The notes: generated by a model not told the origin, from the sequence alone. A DNA stretch of 38,439 bases from Candidatus Methanophagales archaeon (GCA_030602585.1 JAUVZJ010000017.1:1-38439), one strand, 5' to 3'; numbered from the stretch's first letter, positions 6,134 through 14,696 are shown. Program-made: numbers and translations.

Positions 6134-6805
6134 TTATCTCCCTTCCCCATCTGCCTTTTTCTCTAACTCCTTTGCCATATTTAAAACTTCATTCGCATCA
6201 TTAATTATCCTGTTTGCCGTCTTTTTGACATCGGTAATAACCTCCTTCTTAATGCTCTTATCTCTGTTTTCAGAAAGGCAACCTTTTATCCTTAGTTGTA
6301 TTTCTCTTACAAGCTCGTATATGTTATCAATACTATATTTCATGTGCAGTATTTTTTTATTTGAGACTGAAAGCAACTTAATCTCCATTACTACTGTGTT
6401 TTGGTGTTCATCAAATTCACAATCAGACAGAAGATCTATCCAACAATTAAACCACCCGAAATATTCTCTTAATATTAGCGATACCATCTCATCTTTTAAA
6501 TCCGAGTATCTTCGTGCAAACTCAAATATTTTATCCCTTTTATTTCCTTCTATTTTAACCTTATCGAACCACTCTTTAATCCCCTCTTCTGCAAGGAGGA
6601 TATCCCGTATCAAATAGAAAATATGGCTTTTATTATTTAATAACCCCTTTAAATCTTCCTGAATATCTTTACCTCGTAAATAATCGCTGTATATGTCATC
6701 AAAACATTTGAAAATAATGTCCGACAAATCATAAAATTCATTTACTGCTTCCACAAACCCTTCTGGCACTTCTTCCCCTTTACCTTCTTTTTCTTCCTTT
6801 GCCAT
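6134..6805 (-). CDS. Hypothetical soluble protein heading the small-protein operon
   Basis: 223 aa from ATG 6805; an in-frame GTG at 6814 is possible. Its N-terminal half is paralogous to the 142-aa last gene of the operon (shared KRDKIFEF, SDL.DE, (D/N)YL.GK motifs). The C-terminal half is unique: NKKILHMKYSIDNIYELV, then a helical, lysine-rich tail (ANRIINDANEVLNMAKELEKK) with coiled-coil character. No membrane segment. A TATA box 22 nt upstream suggests near-leaderless transcription of the operon from here, separate from the helicase gene upstream. Confidence 0.65.
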   Translation of the reverse strand: MAKEEKEGKGEEVPEGFVEAVNEFYDLSDIIFKCFDDIYSDYLRGKDIQEDLKGLLNNKSHIFYLIRDILLAEEGIKEWFDKVKIEGNKRDKIFEFARRYSDLKDEMVSLILREYFGWFNCWIDLLSDCEFDEHQNTVVMEIKLLSVSNKKILHMKYSIDNIYELVREIQLRIKGCLSENRDKSIKKEVITDVKKTANRIINDANEVLNMAKELEKKADGEGR

Positions 6806-6827
6806 AGGTATCACTATACGATTTGCA

Positions 6828-6837
6828 TTATATAATG
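6828..6837 (-). promoter_or_regulatory. TATA box for the five-gene small-protein operon
   Basis: ATTATATAAT lies with its centre about 26 nt before the ATG at 6805, the usual archaeal spacing, so the transcript would begin at or just before the start codon. It sits in the 100-nt gap after the helicase stop at 6909. Confidence 0.6.
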
Positions 6838-6908
6838 AATGACGCTTTTTATTTTTTAAGCGCTTTTCCGCTCAACTTTTTCCGTCTCATACTCCTGACT
6901 ATCACTTC

Positions 6909-9900
6909 TTATTGGTTCAACACATCTCCAAATATCCGTCGAAGTCGCTCATCTAATTTTTTCATATCTTCTGGCTCTATACTTCTTAATCTTAGATTCG
7001 CTTGCATATACAACTTTTCTTTTACCTTCCTCGTCTTTCTATACCATTCTTCGTGCATCAAACCCCAATATTCCACATATATTTCCCCTCGTGGTAAGAA
7101 CCAATCGCAACGCATTAATCTATTAACAGGAACCTGTTTTTCAACTTGATGTTTTATTCCGTTCCTATGAAACCAATTATCAATCAGCATCTCATGAGTA
7201 GACCTTAAACTGTGTTCATCCTCTGCTGTATAGCTTGAAGGGTTCCTTTCCTCATCAACTCTCAATTGAAATAAGCTATAACATTCCTCACTGCAAATCG
7301 CCGACCTTTCTTCAGGAACATCTTCACCACACATCATGCAGCAGTTCTGCTCGTGCACATCGCCGTATTCCTTGATATGCCCATAAAGCGCTCCGTATAT
7401 CGGCACTCTCTCGAAAAGTTCTCTGCTCCCTATAATTATAAACTTCTCTTTTGCCCTTGAAACTGCAACGTTCAAAAGATTCTTACTCGTCGGACCTTCC
7501 AGCGGCTTTCCAAAACCGCTGCTTTGGCTCCTCCGGTAGTTAGCAGTGGCGAAGATGATAATCCTCTTCTCCTGACCTTGAAACGTATGTACCGTCCCGC
7601 ACTCAATATCAGGAATTTCATCTTCTACTATATCTATTTGTGCTCGATACGGGGATATTATTGCCATTTCTTCATAAATACTTTCACCATATTCACGCCT
7701 AAACTTTTCAATTATCTTTTTGACAAAGCCAATCTCGACCTCAGAAGACACAGAACGACCTTCATAATCAGTCCAGAATCTTCTTGGAAAACATACCATC
7801 GGATAACAGTTGCTTATGAGGTCATCTGGACATTCCCTTAATCTTTCAGTAATTTCTATTTCCGCTGGTGTATTCAATAATCCATCGTAGAAGGATGAGC
7901 TAACAAAATCCGCTATCTTCCTTTTCATTCTGTATTGAGATGTTAGCATAACTGCGTGATTATCCCCATAGTTGGATTTGTAGAACCTTTCAAAAATGCT
8001 CAACCGCAATCTCGGATTTTGCTCGACAAAGTCACTGATTTCTGGTGGTCTGTCCACTAAAATAGGCGGAAGTTGTTTGGGGTCACCCAGCAATATGAAC
8101 TTATTGCCTTTTAAAAAAGGGAGGACAGCACCCGGCAAGTCAATAGCGCCCGCTTCATCCATTATGACAAGGTCAAACTTAATGCTCGCAAACAGCTTGT
8201 CGTATGCTCTTAAATTCGTCGTTGCGATAATCTGTTTTTCGTTGAGAATAGCCAACCTTGCTTCTTCCATTTTTCTCTTCATTTCCTCCTGCATTTCCTG
8301 TTCCGCCGCTTTGATTTCCGCAATTTTTTCCCTGACCGAATTCATAAGTTTTTCAATCAAGCCGCTCAAATCAATGCGCTTCTGCTCCATTCCTTTTAAA
8401 TCCACCTCTTTCTGGTTCTTATCGCTCTGTTTATTGCGTAATTCGTTGTATAACTCACGCAGTACTGATTTTTCTCTTCTTAACGCATCGCTGTCATATT
8501 CCAATTTGCCGTGAGCAAGCGATTCAATATCCCTTTTTAACTCTTTCAGTTTCTTTTCACCAGATTCAATATTTCCTGACAAACTCGCGTGGTTTTTTTC
8601 AATAGTGCATAGTTCTTCTTTTTTACGTTCCAATTCATTTTCCTTTTCACGTATTTCGCGTTCTCGTGCATTTAAATCATTTTGAAGTTTTGTTATCTCC
8701 TCTCTTTCGTTTTTCTGTTCTTCCAAATTCTCCTGGAGTATTATCTCCAGTTCGATGCGCTGTCTTCCTTCTAATTGCAACTCTGTTGTCTCCTGTTTAT
8801 ATTGCTCATATAACAGTTCTGAGCGCCCACGTATGAAATCACTCAAGCCATTCCTGATTCTATTATTTTTCCAGTTTAAATCATCGTATAACGCACGCAA
8901 TTCAGGATTTTCTCTTATTAACGCATCTTTGTCATATTCTAATTCACCACGAGCAAGTAAATCCTTGTCTCTTTTTAAATCCCCCAGTTTCTGTTCCCTT
9001 CTTTCAATAGTTCCTGACAAACTCGTGTAATTTTCTTCGACTGCAATTAACTCTTCCATTTTACGTCTCAATTCCTCTTCTTTTTCTCTTAGTGTGCGTT
9101 CTCGCTCATTTAAGTCACTTAGAAGTCTTAGTATTTTCTCCAGTTCGCTACTAGTTCTTCTTGCTAATTGCAATTCATTTATCTTTTGTTCATACTGCTC
9201 GTATAACGGATTTCGCCGCTTAAATACGTATTTTTTCCAAAGAGCTACGATTTTATTCCTTCTGGCGTATTCCAGATAAGAGCTTACAATGTGGATTATA
9301 TTGGCTATATCAGGTTCATTATTCTCCAAATTAGCCAACTGTTCACGAATGCCGGCTATATCACTGTTTAATCTGGGAACTTCATTTTCTATTCCCTCTA
9401 TCGCTCTGTTAATCTCCTCCTTTTCCTGCTGGAGTTCATCAAAATTCTCTTTGTAGTTCCGCAATTCGTTATCAATTCGGTTAATCTCCTCCATGAACTT
9501 AGCGGTGAGCAATGAGTGCTCTCTTTCCGCTATCAAGTTTTTAATACGTGATATTTCGGCGCTTAGCGCTTCAATTTCTTGTTTTGGTCCTTCGGCGAAA
9601 TCCAGATAATACTCTATTATGCGAATAATATTGGCGGTATCCTTCTCTTTTATATCCCATTCCGCCAACTGCCTATTAATGTCCGATTTGACATCTTCTA
9701 ACCTGCTAACATGGATTTTAAGTTCTTCCATCTCTTCGTTAAATTCTCTCTTTTTTATCGGAAGCTCTATGAGTTTCTCTCGGTATTCCTGCAACTGTCC
9801 GTTAATTTGGTCTATCTCCTCTTCGAACTGAGCAGTGAGCAAAGAGCGTTCATTATCAGTTATCTGATCTGTAATATAGGTTATTTCAGCGTTTAATGCG

Positions 9901-10787
9901 TTAATTTCGCTTTTGATATCTTCTTTGTCTTTCTCAACCGTTTCCGCCTCTTTGTTCTTTGACTTGCGTTCTTTTTCAATCTTCTCCTTTTCCCGAAATA
10001 ACTGTTTTATTTTCTCCTTAAACCTACCTAACTCTCTTTCTATCTCTTTTCGCTTCTTTTTAAGCTGTTCATCAAAAAGCGCATCTTTGTATTTGTCCGT
10101 AAGCGTGGAGTAACCAAACCTGACGATGATTTTTTTACATCTCCTGTTATCGAACAATTTCATCACCACGTTATCCACCGCTCTGTTCGTGTAACTGCAC
10201 ACCAGTATCTTCGTGTCCTTGTGCAATCTGATATAATTGCGCACAATTTCCGGGACAATTGTCGTCTTTCCGGTACCGGGCGGACCCCAGATTAGATATA
10301 CATCCTGAACGCCAACTGCATATTCAATAGCGCGCTTTTGCTCTTCATTTAACCCTTCTTCTTCAAATATGCATTCGCTTCGGGCACCTCCTGAGATATC
10401 TCCGTCTCCAAATAATAACTGCCTTCTTTCACTGAAATTTTCCCTTAACTGCTTTAAACCCTGCATTTCTCGTTCTAAGATGTTACTCGTATCTACATTG
10501 ATTGCTCCGTTTTCAATATGCCTTTGCCCTGCATCTAAATCTTCTATCCGTAATTTCACTTGATTTCTTGTTAACTGGACGATATTGCATTCGTATTCTC
10601 CGCTGCTGTACTTAAAGTTATAATCGCCTCTAATTTGCTCCAATTTCCGGTATCTGCTCGGTGTTATCGCAAAAACAAATTCTTCTGAAGATTTTCGTCG
10701 GCCATTAGCGATAGGAATTTCTGTCGTAAATGGATGCCTTAACAGCAGATTTATTAATTCGATATATGCATTAAGTTCCTCGCTCAT
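6909..10787 (-). CDS. Large SF1 (UPF1/DNA2-like) helicase with long coiled-coil insertion, Cys cluster and C-terminal nuclease-like domain
   Basis: 1292 aa. Residues 1-140 form a distinct N-terminal domain. SF1 motifs follow in order: GLNEEQKRAI, GPPGTGKTT (168-176), SYTNRAVDNV, then after the insertion DEAG (877-880), GDPKQLPP (901-908), QYRM (951), VHTFQGQE (1066-1073) and NVAVSRAKEK (about 1106-1115). Between motifs Ia and II, residues about 240-850 are almost continuous heptad-rich, Glu/Lys-rich coiled coil, far longer than in ordinary UPF1-like helicases and recalling SMC/Rad50. A C-x2-C-x11-C-x3-C cluster lies at 1150-1169. The end reads CDWFLPRG-EIYVEYWG ... KTRKVKEK, matching the D-(E)xx..K pattern of PD-(D/E)XK nucleases (D1228, E1239, K about 1254). 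Likely a DNA or RNA processing/defence ATPase; substrate unknown. Confidence 0.85.
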   Translation of the reverse strand: MSEELNAYIELINLLLRHPFTTEIPIANGRRKSSEEFVFAITPSRYRKLEQIRGDYNFKYSSGEYECNIVQLTRNQVKLRIEDLDAGQRHIENGAINVDTSNILEREMQGLKQLRENFSERRQLLFGDGDISGGARSECIFEEEGLNEEQKRAIEYAVGVQDVYLIWGPPGTGKTTIVPEIVRNYIRLHKDTKILVCSYTNRAVDNVVMKLFDNRRCKKIIVRFGYSTLTDKYKDALFDEQLKKKRKEIERELGRFKEKIKQLFREKEKIEKERKSKNKEAETVEKDKEDIKSEINALNAEITYITDQITDNERSLLTAQFEEEIDQINGQLQEYREKLIELPIKKREFNEEMEELKIHVSRLEDVKSDINRQLAEWDIKEKDTANIIRIIEYYLDFAEGPKQEIEALSAEISRIKNLIAEREHSLLTAKFMEEINRIDNELRNYKENFDELQQEKEEINRAIEGIENEVPRLNSDIAGIREQLANLENNEPDIANIIHIVSSYLEYARRNKIVALWKKYVFKRRNPLYEQYEQKINELQLARRTSSELEKILRLLSDLNERERTLREKEEELRRKMEELIAVEENYTSLSGTIERREQKLGDLKRDKDLLARGELEYDKDALIRENPELRALYDDLNWKNNRIRNGLSDFIRGRSELLYEQYKQETTELQLEGRQRIELEIILQENLEEQKNEREEITKLQNDLNAREREIREKENELERKKEELCTIEKNHASLSGNIESGEKKLKELKRDIESLAHGKLEYDSDALRREKSVLRELYNELRNKQSDKNQKEVDLKGMEQKRIDLSGLIEKLMNSVREKIAEIKAAEQEMQEEMKRKMEEARLAILNEKQIIATTNLRAYDKLFASIKFDLVIMDEAGAIDLPGAVLPFLKGNKFILLGDPKQLPPILVDRPPEISDFVEQNPRLRLSIFERFYKSNYGDNHAVMLTSQYRMKRKIADFVSSSFYDGLLNTPAEIEITERLRECPDDLISNCYPMVCFPRRFWTDYEGRSVSSEVEIGFVKKIIEKFRREYGESIYEEMAIISPYRAQIDIVEDEIPDIECGTVHTFQGQEKRIIIFATANYRRSQSSGFGKPLEGPTSKNLLNVAVSRAKEKFIIIGSRELFERVPIYGALYGHIKEYGDVHEQNCCMMCGEDVPEERSAICSEECYSLFQLRVDEERNPSSYTAEDEHSLRSTHEMLIDNWFHRNGIKHQVEKQVPVNRLMRCDWFLPRGEIYVEYWGLMHEEWYRKTRKVKEKLYMQANLRLRSIEPEDMKKLDERLRRIFGDVLNQ

Positions 10788-10815
10788 TTTCTTTCATATC
10801 CCGTCCATTGTACTC

Positions 10816-10827
10816 GCTTTTATAATA
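10816..10827 (-). promoter_or_regulatory. TATA box for the helicase gene
   Basis: TATTATAAAAGC on the minus strand is centred about 35 nt before the ATG at 10787, predicting a leader of about 10 nt. Little Shine-Dalgarno signal is present. Confidence 0.5.
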
Positions 10828-10967
10828 TTGCTTACGTCCACTTTAAATGCTTCCTTTCAATGTGTCTCTCTTACCTTTATAGAGGGTATTTAAGGACTCG
10901 GACTGTTTGAATTTGAAATGATTTTTAACTCGTAGAATTTACACCATGGATACATACAATGTTTTTA

Positions 10968-11003
10968 TTAACCAAGGTTAAATTTATATTGTCAAAAAGA
11001 CAA
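10968..11003 (+). promoter_or_regulatory. Promoter with two flanking inverted repeats upstream of the 155-aa membrane protein
   Basis: TTAACC AA GGTTAA (10968-10981) is a perfect inverted repeat, directly followed by a TATA-like AATTTATATT (10981-10990). A second perfect inverted repeat follows, TTGTC AAAAA GACAA (10989-11003). Two dyads hugging a TATA box are the usual place for archaeal operators. The regulator is unknown. Confidence 0.5.
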
Positions 11004-11014
11004 TGGTGGTGTGT

Positions 11015-11479
11015 ATGAAAAAGAAAATCCCATTGGTTTATAGAGTATGGTTTGCTTTCGGTTTTATAATCGCAACCTTTTTTGCTTTGAGTTTTATAAT
11101 CACGCTGATTGGTAGTTTATTAAATACAACAATGACTGTAGAATTTGTCAAATCGCATTTTATCTTTTCACGGTTTGGAGTGGTCGGTGGATACTTAATT
11201 CATATTTTCGGGAACATATTTTTCGCCGCCATGGCTATATTTTTTGCATTACTCTCATGGAAAGGATTTAGCTCTCAAATCAATCCTCCTGAACTGCTTA
11301 CAGTTAGTCATGTTACATGTAAAAAATGTGAGAAGGTTCATAGGCTATATTACAAAACTTTCCAAGATCCAAATACCGATAAACATTGTGAAGAAAGGGG
11401 ATTTATGCCTATGCCCCGGGATAATAAGATAATATGTGACTGCGGCGCAGAAATAGATTTAAGTGATGTGAGAGATTAA
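11015..11479 (+). CDS. Two-helix membrane protein with C-terminal zinc-ribbon-like domain
   Basis: 154 aa from ATG 11015, chosen because GGTGGTG sits just before it; an ATG at 11003 is the alternative. Membrane helices occupy about residues 10-35 and 58-82, separated by a loop. The soluble C-terminal domain has CKKCEKVHRL ... KHCEE ... ICDCGAE, a C-x2-C ... C-x-C pattern that could bind zinc. It is divergent from the helicase gene and controlled by a promoter with two dyads. No family recognised; its place beside the helicase island suggests, but does not show, a shared role. Confidence 0.65.
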   Translation: MKKKIPLVYRVWFAFGFIIATFFALSFIITLIGSLLNTTMTVEFVKSHFIFSRFGVVGGYLIHIFGNIFFAAMAIFFALLSWKGFSSQINPPELLTVSHVTCKKCEKVHRLYYKTFQDPNTDKHCEERGFMPMPRDNKIICDCGAEIDLSDVRD

Positions 11480-11547
11480 CCCCCTTGGCGAAACATATCG
11501 AAATATCGATAAATAATAAAAATGTCCGATTGTGGGAATTTCCCCCA

Positions 11548-13386
11548 CTATAAAGGTCTCACCTCCCGCACCTGCACTGCCACACCTCTCCTCGATTCTA
11601 CCATCTCCCAGCCGCTCATCTTTGCTCTACCCACGCCAAATGCCTTCTCGCCAACGAAAACAACTTCATCATTCACTCTTATTTGTTCGCTTGCGTTTAC
11701 AACCCCAGGCGCCAATATCGAACCTTCGGGGACAAAATCACCTATTTCCACATTATACGAAGAAAGAAAATTCTCGATTCTACGAGCCCCATTCACCGTA
11801 AGAGCTAAAGTCCCGTATGCAGACACGATTCTCGCAAGAACACCGCCGCCCAAACTGAGTTTAAAGGAAGGATACCGCCCTGTTATTTTTATTCTTTCTC
11901 CTTCTTTTCTCGCCACCAGCTCGTTTCCAGCACCGATACAGAACTGAAAATCAGCCATTGCTTTTATCACGCTCGCTTTCATTTCGAATCCCGACAGCCT
12001 CTTTTTATCACCACATAACTCTGATACACAATTTCTCAATCGTTCCAGAGATTCTTTTGAAGTCGCATCCACTCCTTCTTCACATGTAAACACGACCTTT
12101 ATACCCAAATCCTCTGCAACACCTGAGCATATCTCTTTATATGCACCGCTGAGATGTGCAACCACCGTGTCGTAATTTCTCAAGTTACGCTCAAGGTATG
12201 CATGCAGGCACGAGGATACCCATTCTCGCTCTTCCGCATCCCAGTATCCGGTTACGGGAATATCGTAGAATGCGGCGGGATAAACCACTTCAAGCTCTCT
12301 TGGAACAACACCAAGCGGAGACGTTAAAATCAACTCATGAATATGGCCTCTATAATCTCCAATCGCATCTATGAACTTCGCATGAGAAGGTGATGTGGAA
12401 TAAGGCTTTCTCGCTGAACATGGCAATATCAACAAAATTTTCCTCGCCGGGGGTTCATACCTTTCCAGAACACGGTTCGCAAACCTCTTCACTTCTATTC
12501 GCTTTAACGATTCCATCGTGTTCGCTTTCATGCATCCTCTCCGGGCAATCGGCGTTCTGAGCTCAAAATATTCGCTCTCGTAGAGGTCCAGGATTCTTAG
12601 CACCGCGGTTAAAAAAGTTGAAGACCTCACCTTCATCTCCACGTACTCACGCAAATTACCTGCTCTTATACGCTCTTTTGCCTTTTTCGTCTCTTTATCC
12701 AGAAGCGCCGTATTATGTCTTGCGAGCAACAACGCCCGTTCCTTAAAATCCTTTCCTCTTAACTCGTTTATACTTAGAGAAGCGCAAACACTACAATTGC
12801 ATGGCAATTCCTCCAATTCATTTAATCTTATTTCACCTTCTTCCACCTGATAAATAGCCTGGTAGCCATTTATCACCGCATTCGTATCGTCTATTATATC
12901 CACGCCCATGTAAAACAGCAATGCGGCATTCTCCGCCGTCGCTATCGCAGGAACCCATAACGCGACATCCGGCGGTATCATATTTCGCGCATCAATGATT
13001 CTGCGAACAAAATCCCTCGGGCTGTTGTGCATATTGGAAGCGATGGAGAGCACGAAAAAATCAACGAATAGTGGAGCATCTTTCACATTTGTAAATAAAG
13101 GATGAACTTCAGGCAAGAGGACAGCGCCTCGTGGAACGTCCCACAAATCTTCCTGGAATAAATCGTTAAAGTTCGAATCTTCAGCATGAACCACTTTGAT
13201 TGCCTCTTCACCGGTACTTAAAGCATCAACGCGGAACAGCAGGGGTGTTTGCTTCTTCTCTCCAGGTAGAGACAAAATACCTATTCTCGCCGCGCCGTCT
13301 CTTCTTCTTACCTCGTAAAACTTTGTCATCTTGCAATTTTTAAAAGTTTTTATCGGTTTAGAATTTTCAATTTTAACATTTACCAT
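11548..13386 (-). CDS. arcS: Archaeosine synthase (TgtA2/ArcS)
   Basis: 612 aa from ATG 13386; a TTG at 13398 is less likely. ArcS acts after the archaeal tRNA-guanine transglycosylase, converting preQ0 at tRNA position 15 toward archaeosine. The N-terminal half is a degenerate TGT barrel including the ELPCNCSVC zinc-type segment. The middle carries the diagnostic PCSARKPYSTSPSH motif (about 322-335), where ArcS proteins have PCxxxKPYxxSxxH. The C-terminus is a PUA RNA-binding domain (ILAPGVVN ... FVGEKAFGVGRAKMSG). Full length for the family. It lies alone between the helicase island and the cassette region and has no clear Shine-Dalgarno sequence. Confidence 0.92.
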   Translation of the reverse strand: MVNVKIENSKPIKTFKNCKMTKFYEVRRRDGAARIGILSLPGEKKQTPLLFRVDALSTGEEAIKVVHAEDSNFNDLFQEDLWDVPRGAVLLPEVHPLFTNVKDAPLFVDFFVLSIASNMHNSPRDFVRRIIDARNMIPPDVALWVPAIATAENAALLFYMGVDIIDDTNAVINGYQAIYQVEEGEIRLNELEELPCNCSVCASLSINELRGKDFKERALLLARHNTALLDKETKKAKERIRAGNLREYVEMKVRSSTFLTAVLRILDLYESEYFELRTPIARRGCMKANTMESLKRIEVKRFANRVLERYEPPARKILLILPCSARKPYSTSPSHAKFIDAIGDYRGHIHELILTSPLGVVPRELEVVYPAAFYDIPVTGYWDAEEREWVSSCLHAYLERNLRNYDTVVAHLSGAYKEICSGVAEDLGIKVVFTCEEGVDATSKESLERLRNCVSELCGDKKRLSGFEMKASVIKAMADFQFCIGAGNELVARKEGERIKITGRYPSFKLSLGGGVLARIVSAYGTLALTVNGARRIENFLSSYNVEIGDFVPEGSILAPGVVNASEQIRVNDEVVFVGEKAFGVGRAKMSGWEMVESRRGVAVQVREVRPL

Positions 13387-13429
13387 TGTTCTAACCAAAC
13401 GATTAATTTTAGACTATTTTTGAACAAAG

Positions 13430-13518
13430 CATTCCCTATGGGACACCTGAGAAGTTTAATGGTAACGAAGAATAAGCCACCTGTTCTATATGGTAAAAAA
13501 GTAGGTGGACGTATGCAA
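13430..13518 (+). repeat. Degenerate repeat A with inverted-repeat arms, upstream of the HEPN cassette
   Basis: About 80 nt here align at roughly 65% with 14293-14390 after the HEPN gene (shared CCTGAGA-GTTTA-GG-AA-GAAG-AT, then CCAC ... GTAGGTGG). In this copy CCACCT pairs with AGGTGG. In one frame it reads GTPEKFNGNEE then stop, similar to SGVPETFTGKEG in copy B. It may be a relic of a mobile element or a cassette-boundary structure. Confidence 0.4.
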
Positions 13519-13576
13519 GGCATGAAAGAATTCTTAAGTCTCTGATAGTCTTAAGAGGTATGCTAAATTACTACGG

Positions 13577-13630
13577 TTATTTATTATGCAATTGAGAACT
13601 AATAGAATAAAGATAAAAAGCAATGTTATG
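13577..13630 (+). promoter_or_regulatory. Common cassette promoter element, copy 1
   Basis: The core AATAGAATAAAGATAAAAAG followed by CAATGTTA closely matches copies at 14437-14488 and 15136-15187, together with upstream TATTTAT. The ATAAAAAG part can serve as a TATA box; the HEPN gene starts about 45 nt later. Confidence 0.65.
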
Positions 13631-13659
13631 TGTAAGGAGTAAAGGGATAAATACCGAAT

Positions 13660-14199
13660 ATGAACGAAGAAAATGTAAAATCAATAATTGCATTACAAAG
13701 AATAAATAATCACTTGCTGGTACTTATTGATTCTAAGAAAAACACGGAAAATATATCTCTCAAACAAATTCTTGATTTAGTGTATGAACCATATGAAAAA
13801 ATCGAGAATAATTATAGACATAATCACAGTTTTTTTAATCAGTATCAAATGATATCTTCGCTATACACATATATAGTTCTCCCAAAAGAAACCTTCTTTA
13901 ATTCTATTCCAGAAAATACACTAACAAATTCACTTATAGATGCTTGGGGCATAAATAAAATCATACCATCATGTGAGTTAAAATATTTTATTAGACGAGT
14001 TCGTAATGCAGTATCTCATGGAAACATTGAGTTTACAGAAAAATTAGAATTTACATTTACTGATATAAATCCCAAAAATAAAGAAGATAAATTTCAAATA
14101 AAATTATCGGGCGAACAATTGTTGAAATTTACTCGCGCATTAGCATATTGGTGCCTTACACAAGATATAGACTTAAAAAACTTAGAAGAGAGCACATGA
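13660..14199 (+). CDS. HEPN-family protein (pEK499 p136-like)
   Basis: A 179-aa all-helical-looking protein. FIRRVRNAVSHGNIEF (about 110-125) contains the R-N-x3-H (R115, H120) motif typical of HEPN domains, in the RNAVSHGN form seen in the pEK499-p136 type. HEPN proteins with this motif are often RNases in toxin-antitoxin or defence systems. No antitoxin (such as MNT or Arm) lies next to it. Base composition is very AT-rich compared with flanking core genes. It is the first of three cassettes sharing the same upstream promoter-like repeat. Confidence 0.7.
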   Translation: MNEENVKSIIALQRINNHLLVLIDSKKNTENISLKQILDLVYEPYEKIENNYRHNHSFFNQYQMISSLYTYIVLPKETFFNSIPENTLTNSLIDAWGINKIIPSCELKYFIRRVRNAVSHGNIEFTEKLEFTFTDINPKNKEDKFQIKLSGEQLLKFTRALAYWCLTQDIDLKNLEEST

Positions 14200-14377
14200 C
14201 GCCGAATACGGCGCGGCGGATTTGCAACGTTATGTTGAATCAGACCGAATCTTCGAGGCACTATTTACGATACTACTGCTACCCTTGATGAGTGGGGTGC
14301 CTGAGACGTTTACCGGCAAAGAAGGATGGTTACCACTTATGTTATCGAATAAGAGACGTAGGTGGCTTATGGCGTGA
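14186..14377 (+). pseudogene. Open fragment without start, containing repeat B
   Basis: After the HEPN stop, one frame stays open for 63 codons without a usable start (GAADLQRYVESDRIFEAL ... LLLPLMSG ... KRRRWLMA, then stop). It is GC-richer than the HEPN gene and begins inside the HEPN 3' end, so it looks like a gene remnant. Its second half is repeat B, the partner of 13430-13518. A hairpin CGCCG AATA CGGCG (14200-14213) lies right after the HEPN stop and could end transcription. The 311-nt gap holds nothing else convincing before the promoter at 14437. Confidence 0.4.
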
Positions 14378-14436
14378 TGTAGGATAATTTTAATATACAT
14401 GAAATAATTGCAAATATAAGCTAGTAATTATCCATG

Positions 14437-14488
14437 ATTATTTATACGAGGTAGGAAATAATAGAATAAATATAAAAAGCAATGTTCG
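14437..14488 (+). promoter_or_regulatory. Common cassette promoter element, copy 2
   Basis: TATTTATAC, then AATAATAGAATAAATATAAA and AAGCAATGTTC. The AAATATAAAAAG stretch is a good TATA box with a purine-rich element before it. Predicted transcription starts about 10 nt before the antitoxin ATG at 14511. Confidence 0.7.
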
Positions 14489-14510
14489 ACTATAAAGAGA
14501 ACAAAGAACA

Positions 14511-14696
14511 ATGTCATCTTTAAAAGCGCGAATGGCTGAAATCATCCAAGAGCAACCGGAGGACGCAACCTACGAGGAGATCATGCGCGAGCTTGCTTTC
14601 GAGCGCATGGTTGAGCGCGGGCTGGCGGACTCCCGTACCGGAAGGGTTATTTCCAACGAAGAGATGGGTCGGCGGATTCGAACATGGCAGAAATAA
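14511..14696 (+). CDS. Antitoxin of a ParE/RelE-type toxin-antitoxin pair
   Basis: 61 aa, acidic and helical (MSSLKARMAEIIQEQP..., ending EEMGRRIRTWQK). It resembles the short antitoxins found directly before ParE/RelE-superfamily toxins. It overlaps the toxin gene by 13 nt. The pair is clearly GC-richer than the two neighbouring cassettes, pointing to separate acquisition. The fold class of the antitoxin is not certain from sequence alone. Confidence 0.75.
   Translation: MSSLKARMAEIIQEQPEDATYEEIMRELAFERMVERGLADSRTGRVISNEEMGRRIRTWQK

Noticed and set aside
7524-10563. Plus-strand open frames opposite the helicase, including hydrophobic Ser/Leu/Phe-rich ones
   Set aside because: They mirror the Glu/Lys-rich coiled coil on the other strand and have no start signals.
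11530-11950. Plus-strand frames opposite arcS
   Set aside because: Antisense to the PUA domain of arcS, with no supporting signals.
14200-14240. Integron attC-like site after the HEPN gene (hairpin plus AACGTTATG)
   Set aside because: The core does not fit the GTTRRRY / RYYYAAC pairs, no second matching site is found after the toxin gene, and no IntI gene is in the window.
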